From Liolophura sinensis (Eukaryota; Mollusca; Polyplacophora; Chitonida; Chitonidae), in NCBI RefSeq assembly GCF_032854445.1, contig NC_088298.1:5822160-5886159 (forward strand): a stretch of DNA of 64,000 nucleotides. Direction: 5' to 3'. The notes below the pieces were generated by a model, which ran no database searches, had not been told where the DNA came from, and saw nothing but the letters and a program-made list of their open reading frames with translations. The position numbers were made by a program, and so were the translations under genes. Of this stretch, positions 60,601 through 64,000 are shown piece by piece. The number at the start of each line of letters is the position of its first letter. The first letter of the stretch is position 1.

Positions 60601-63600
60601 ATATATATATATATAAACACACAGGACTCTAAACGGTGGAATGAAATGGTTGGAGAACGGAAGCCTTTCTTACTTGGTGACAGAGTGATAGTAATAGACC
60701 TTGCCCTCTGGGTCCTTAGCTGTCTTCCAGTTGGGTGGCAGTTTAACGGCCTTGGGGCGTGGGGGTGAGGGGGGTGGGGGGACATCCTCTACAACCTCAG
60801 GGGTGACAAGCTGCTGGTGGATCTGCACATGCTGAGGCAAATGCTGCACCTGCACAAGATTTTTGTATATATATATTTTTTTGATTCTTGTTTGTTTACT
60901 TTATTTATTTAATTGGTGTTTTACGCCATACTCAAGAATATTTCACTTGTACGATAGTGGGCTACATAATGGTGGGAGGAAACCAAGCTGGGGAATCTCA
61001 TGACCATCCGCAGGATGCTGACGAGACCTTCGCAAATACAACCAGAGAAAATTGTTTTTTTCTAACACCATACTAAACAAATGTTCACTTAAGCCAGTGT
61101 AACAAGCCAGGTTCAACAACCAAAAGTATTTATTTAGTTAGTTAGTTGATTTACTCAAGAACATTTCACTTATACAACTATGACCAGCGTTATGGTGGGA
61201 ATAAACTGTGCATAGCCTTGAGCCATGAGCTGGACTTGAACTCACACCGACCGCATAGGCGAGATGCTGCTGGTTCACTTGCGCTGTACAAGACATGGAC
61301 GCCCACTAGACGGAAATTATATATATGTATGCATCTCTGTTTTTCCATTTAGCCATAAGTACCTTAATAGTGTATGAGTCATACAACATCATGTTTCTGA
61401 TTTCTCTAAAATGGCGTATTCCAACGCAACTTAACAACTTCAGAGTAAGAGTTGATTTCTAGAGTTAGGAAGCATGTCAAAAAAAAAAAAAAAAAAAGGC
61501 CATGGTCACTGAGTTCTATTTAGACATCTTCTCAGAACTAACTAAAGTCAGATTATTGGTTGGGTTTCCTTTAAAATGTGACAAACTCACCTGTACCACC
61601 TGACCCGCTGAGCCCGCGGCAGGTGTGCTGGGATAGGTATGCTGCATCATCACACCCTGCGCCGTTTGCGTGTAATATACCTGCTGCACCGGTTGACCTG
61701 AGATGTACTGAGGCTGTGACGGAATATATGCTGTTGTTGTTGCCTTGGGAGCTGCTGTAGGGGCGGCGATATATGTGGTCTGCACCTGTTTGGTTTACAG
61801 GAAAGCTCCATGTTAAAGGCCATTCACAACAGACATGACAATTTGAGAAACTAAAAAACATCAACATCAGCGTCTAGTAAAGAGCGTGAAAAAGAGCAAC
61901 AACAACAAGTTAGAATCAGTACCTGGTATGGTGCTGTAGGTGTTTGATACACCACATGTGTTCGTCCATCCACCACTGGCTGACTGACTGTAACCCCACC
62001 CATCTGGGTAACAGGGGTCGTCTCCACGGGGATTACATGGGCTTGAGGGTGAGTGACATGTGTCATCTCCGCGGCAACCGGGTGACCCCCCACCACACCC
62101 ATGTCAACTGTGCTCTCAACACCTAGAAAAATAAAAACATACTTAATGATACTTTGAATGAGTGAGTGAGTGAGTGAGTGATTGGGGTTTAGCGTTGTAC
62201 TTAACAATTTTTCAGTAATATGACGATAATGATACTTGGAAATAAAACTTCTGGTCAGGTACTGTGACAAATCTGAGGAGACAAGCAAAGACAGTGAGAG
62301 GTGGATTCTAAAATTATTAGTTGGTCACGGCTGATGTTCCTATCAACAATACATACTTCCTACAGCTTAGTCTTATATTTGATGTGCAAACATCGACATG
62401 ACTGTTAATTTTGTTATAATCCTTTTAACCCAATTATACAAATGTCAGAGAAATTAGTTCAGGGCAAGTTCTTTGGAGTGAAGCACACTGGATTTCACAT
62501 ATGAGGTGAAGGCTTCTACATGTACAAGTATAAGAAGTTATAGATTTCTATGCGAGGTTATAGATTTCTATGTGAGGTTATATTCTTTTATGTTAGGTTA
62601 TAGGCTTCTGAGGTTTACATTTCTCTGTGAGGTTACAGACTTTCATGTAATGTTACAGATTTATATGTAAGGTTATAGATATATATGTAAGGTTATAGAT
62701 ATATATGTAAGGTTATAGACTTCTGTATGAGGTTATAGGCTTCCATGCAAGGTTAGACTTCTATGTGAGGTTATCAACATTTATCTGCAGTTACAGACTT
62801 CCACGTGAGGTTAAAAACTTCCATGTGAGGTACTCTTACACTTTTATGCAAGGTTTTCATTTCTGTGTGAGGTTACTGACTTTCATGCGATGTTTTCACT
62901 TCCAAGTCAGGTTCTAGGTACACATAAATATAAATTTTGCAAAACTCACCTGGAACTTGTGCCACATGACTGGGAGTCATTGCAGAGGGTAGCGTGGTGG
63001 GAACTGTGCTGGAAACGTAGTTCACCTCATGCTGAGCATGTACAGGATAGTTTGGATCATGTACAGCAACAGGATAGTTCGGATCTGCTTGCAGTCCACC
63101 AGCATAGTTCGGATCTGCTTGCAATCCAGCAGCGTAGTTCGGATCTGCTTGCAATCCAGCAGTGTAGTTCGGATCTGCTTGCAACCCAGGAGCATAGTTC
63201 GGATCAGGTTGTATTGGGGTGACCTGATAGTTTGGATTCACTTGAACTGGAGTTCCGTAGTTTGGGTCATGCTGTACTAGGGTGTATCCGGGATCTTCTG
63301 CTGGATAGTTTGGATCATGCGGCATTGCCACTGTGTAATTGGGGTTGGCTATGGGAGCACTATGTAACGCCTGCAAGGCAGCTGCATAGTTCGGATCTGC
63401 TGCAAGGGCAGCCATAAAGTTCGGATCTTTCCGAACTGCGTCTGCAAAATTTGAATCCTGCTGCAAAGCTGCTAAGAAGTTTGGATCCTGAATTGCTGCT
63501 ACGTAGTTCGGATCTTGGTAGCACTGCTCAGTGGAATAATTCGAATCCACACCAAGCTGCTGCTGTTGTAGATAAGCCTCTTGTTGACGTTGTAATTCAG

Positions 63601-63692
63601 CCATTTTTTCATCCTTGGCTTTGACTTGGGCTTCGAACAATTGCCGACGTTTTTCCTTTGACATTTTAGGTGGAGTGGGTAGAAGTGTCCTC
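57508..63692 (-). CDS. SETD2: SETD2 histone H3K36 methyltransferase, C-terminal part (8 exons, 5' end outside window)
   Basis: SETD2 trimethylates H3 Lys36 during transcription, travelling with RNA polymerase II. Exons, 5' to 3' on the minus strand: 63692-62950, 62122-61923, 61785-61591, 60849-60674, 60143-60053, 58776-58696, 58212-58111, 57678-57508 with TGA. They join in phase into about 585 residues. In order: a charged helix-like start (MSKEKRRQLFEAQVKAKDEK), a run of DPNY-type repeats, Gln/Pro/Thr-rich linker, a WW domain (LPPNWKTAKDPEGKVYYYH then QTQWDPPSW), a basic linker, and the C-terminal SRI domain (RKPDCRLGRITSSDDFKHLA, ELKHCRHAEDLEVNENVK), which binds the phosphorylated polymerase tail. 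This order matches the SETD2 family. The AWS/SET domains are outside the window. The DPNY repeats are unusual. Confidence 0.93.
57720..58110. other. SETD2 last intron, no recognised element
   Basis: AT-rich with an AATGAATAAATGA tract; nothing else recognised. Confidence 0.4.
58111..58212 (-). CDS. SETD2: SETD2 exon: SRI domain, first half
   Basis: 34 residues, MSQFIVTYLNPFRKPDC then RITSSDDFKHLARK, matching the first helices of the Set2-Rpb1 interacting domain. Confidence 0.94.
58305..58430 (-). mobile_element. SINE, family A, diverged
   Basis: GCATTATGGTGGGAGGAAAT and CCCACGACCATCAACAGGTT; followed by G runs at 58455-58466 and 58471-58480. Confidence 0.68.
58696..58776 (-). CDS. SETD2: SETD2 exon: basic helix before SRI domain
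   Basis: 27 residues, SKKKTTMALADTSSEIAKRS and so on, phase 0. Corresponds to the first helix leading into the SRI domain. Confidence 0.88.
58985..59425 (-). mobile_element. SINE family A interrupted by SINE family B
   Basis: Family A fragment (GCCGTACTCAAGAATATTTC to CATTATGGTAA) stops at 59064 and resumes at 59394 with GGTAAATGGCGAGAGGAAAC. The family B element sits between, flanked by GGTAA. Confidence 0.72.
59065..59393 (-). mobile_element. SINE, family B, full-length
   Basis: GAGTGAGCGAGTGAGCGGGT start, core CAGTCATATGACGACGAAGG, and a reverse-strand tRNA-like head (ACTCTACCAACTGTGCTATC with box B-like CAGGATTGACCCTGG). Inserted into the family A copy. Confidence 0.82.
60053..60143 (-). 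CDS. SETD2: SETD2 exon: end of WW domain
   Basis: QTQWDPPSW completes the WW domain with its second Trp, followed by an acidic stretch (DGGEHDDMD). Donor AAG|GTAACA. Confidence 0.93.
60582..60616. repeat. (TA)n microsatellite
   Basis: TA dinucleotide run in the SETD2 intron next to the WW exon. Confidence 0.9.
60674..60849 (-). CDS. SETD2: SETD2 exon: Pro-rich segment and first part of WW domain
   Basis: VPPPPSPPRP, then LPPNWKTAKDPEGKVYYYH, the first two strands of the WW domain. It ends two bases into a Lys codon; the donor is AA|GTAAGA. Confidence 0.93.
60895..61047 (-). mobile_element. SINE, family A, headless
   Basis: TTATTTATTTAATTGGTGTT, CATACTCAAGAATATTTCAC and CATGACCATCCGCAGGATGC. 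Confidence 0.8.
61127..61300 (-). mobile_element. SINE, family A, diverged
   Basis: TACTCAAGAACATTTCACTT, CCAGCGTTATGGTGGGA and GCTGGACTTGAACTCACACC (box B region). Confidence 0.72.
61591..61785 (-). CDS. SETD2: SETD2 exon: Gln/Thr/Tyr-rich linker
   Basis: 65 residues rich in Gln, Thr, Tyr and Ala (ATTTAYIPSQPQYISGQPVQ); likely disordered. Phase 0, CAG acceptor and GTGAGT donor. Confidence 0.87.
61923..62122 (-). CDS. SETD2: SETD2 exon: low-complexity linker
   Basis: 67 residues, His/Pro/Val/Thr rich (MTHVTHPQAHVIPVETTPVT). No fold recognised. Acceptor TAG, donor CAG|GTACTG; phases fit both neighbours. Confidence 0.85.
62157..62230 (-). mobile_element. SINE, family B, 3'-end fragment
   Basis: GAGTGAGTGAGTGAGTGAGT then GTTGTACTTAACAATTTTTC. 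Confidence 0.72.
62515..62905. repeat. About 20-bp degenerate minisatellite
   Basis: Repeats of TTCTATGTGAGGTTATAGA type, ending about 45 bp from the donor of the DPNY exon. Confidence 0.88.
62950..63692 (-). CDS. SETD2: SETD2 exon with DPNY decapeptide repeats
   Basis: First SETD2 exon in the window; begins one base into a codon (TPPKMSKEKRR) and ends one base into a Gly codon before a GTGAGT donor. About 17 copies of a [DN]PN[YF] motif occur every 7-17 residues, with four nearly identical 10-residue copies in the middle (GLQADPNYAA type). The single long open frame, flanking splice sites and continuation into the WW exons support coding. Confidence 0.9.
63040..63540 (-). repeat. SETD2: Coding tandem repeat in SETD2 (30-bp core unit)
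   Basis: On the plus strand the block TAGTTCGGATCTGCTTGCAA recurs at 30-bp spacing (63105-63215), with looser copies outside. It encodes the DPNY decapeptides. Confidence 0.9.
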
Positions 63693-63734
63693 CTGCAAAT
63701 CAGTGTTAACAAACATTAATTTTCTTGCAGTTAT

Positions 63735-63900
63735 TTATAGTAAATTTTGCCCCAAAACTGCATTTTTTAAAGGTAAATAAATGCCATACAATATTACTTT
63801 CGGAGGTGATACAATTCTGAAGTTGTATATCATCCTCCTTTCTCAATAAAACCTCAAAACACCTTTCTAAGATCAACAGAACTGTCAGAATCTGGCGAAA
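63735..63900 (+). repeat. Dispersed repeat F, copy 2
   Basis: Related to 7790-7990; shares ACCTCAAAACACCTTTCTAA. Lies in the SETD2 intron at the right edge. Confidence 0.55.
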
Positions 63901-64000
63901 TGTGCAACTCCTGGTCATTAACTGTACTCCCTTGAATGATGTTTAACACTTTACTTAATAACATTTCACAATAAAATATGATGCTGGTAAGTTTTCTGAG

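Overview
The window looks like nuclear DNA of a lophotrochozoan, most likely a mollusc. It is AT-rich and intron-rich, full of tandem repeats, and dense in a tRNA-derived SINE of a type I recall from mollusc genomes (inference, not searched). Two conserved genes are visible, both read on the minus strand. Nothing prokaryotic is present: no operons, CRISPR arrays or prophage.

Gene 1 (about 1.7 to 46.9 kb, continuing off the left edge) is a mitochondrial-type carbamoyl-phosphate synthetase of the CPS I/CPS III group. I reconstructed 26 coding exons that join in phase into about 1,188 residues: a basic N-terminal presequence, the small-chain domain, a glutamine amidotransferase domain, the first ATP-grasp half, the oligomerisation region and the start of the second ATP-grasp half. 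The last roughly 300 residues lie outside the window. The amidotransferase domain keeps the Cys-His-Glu triad (Cys296, His380, Glu382), as expected of a glutamine-dependent CPS III and unlike mammalian CPS I. One exon (7418-7561) carries two single-base insertions that break the frame. A possible untranslated first exon and promoter lie near 49.6-49.8 kb.

Gene 2 (57.5 to 63.7 kb, continuing off the right edge) is the C-terminal part of SETD2, the H3K36 methyltransferase. Eight exons encode a low-complexity linker, a WW domain and the SRI domain that binds the RNA polymerase II C-terminal domain. The linker holds a run of about 17 Asp/Asn-Pro-Asn-Tyr/Phe repeats. The SET domain is outside the window. 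A repeat-poor stretch at 55.2-57.5 kb is a candidate 3' UTR.

Layout: 0-1.2 kb, 26-bp array; 1.7-10.3 kb, CPS exons 26 to 19 with 20-, 21/23-, about 22- and 31-bp arrays between them; 14.8-26.1 kb, an 11.3 kb array of an 87-bp satellite inside one intron; 26.5-29.3 kb, 13- and 48-bp arrays around exons 17 to 15; 30.1-34.1 kb, three different arrays (27, 33 and 42 bp) side by side in one intron; 34.5-46.9 kb, CPS exons 13 to 1 with many SINEs; 46.9-55 kb, leader and intergenic DNA with SINEs, two MITE-like elements and short arrays; 55.2-63.7 kb, SETD2. About one third of the window is tandem repeat, mostly inside CPS introns. The two genes share orientation, with SETD2 upstream of CPS, and have no obvious functional link: one makes carbamoyl phosphate in mitochondria, the other modifies chromatin in the nucleus.

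I found no convincing evidence of a wholly new biological system. The most unusual signals are the satellite-filled introns, the CPS III-type triad, the two frameshifts in exon 21 and the repeat expansion in SETD2.
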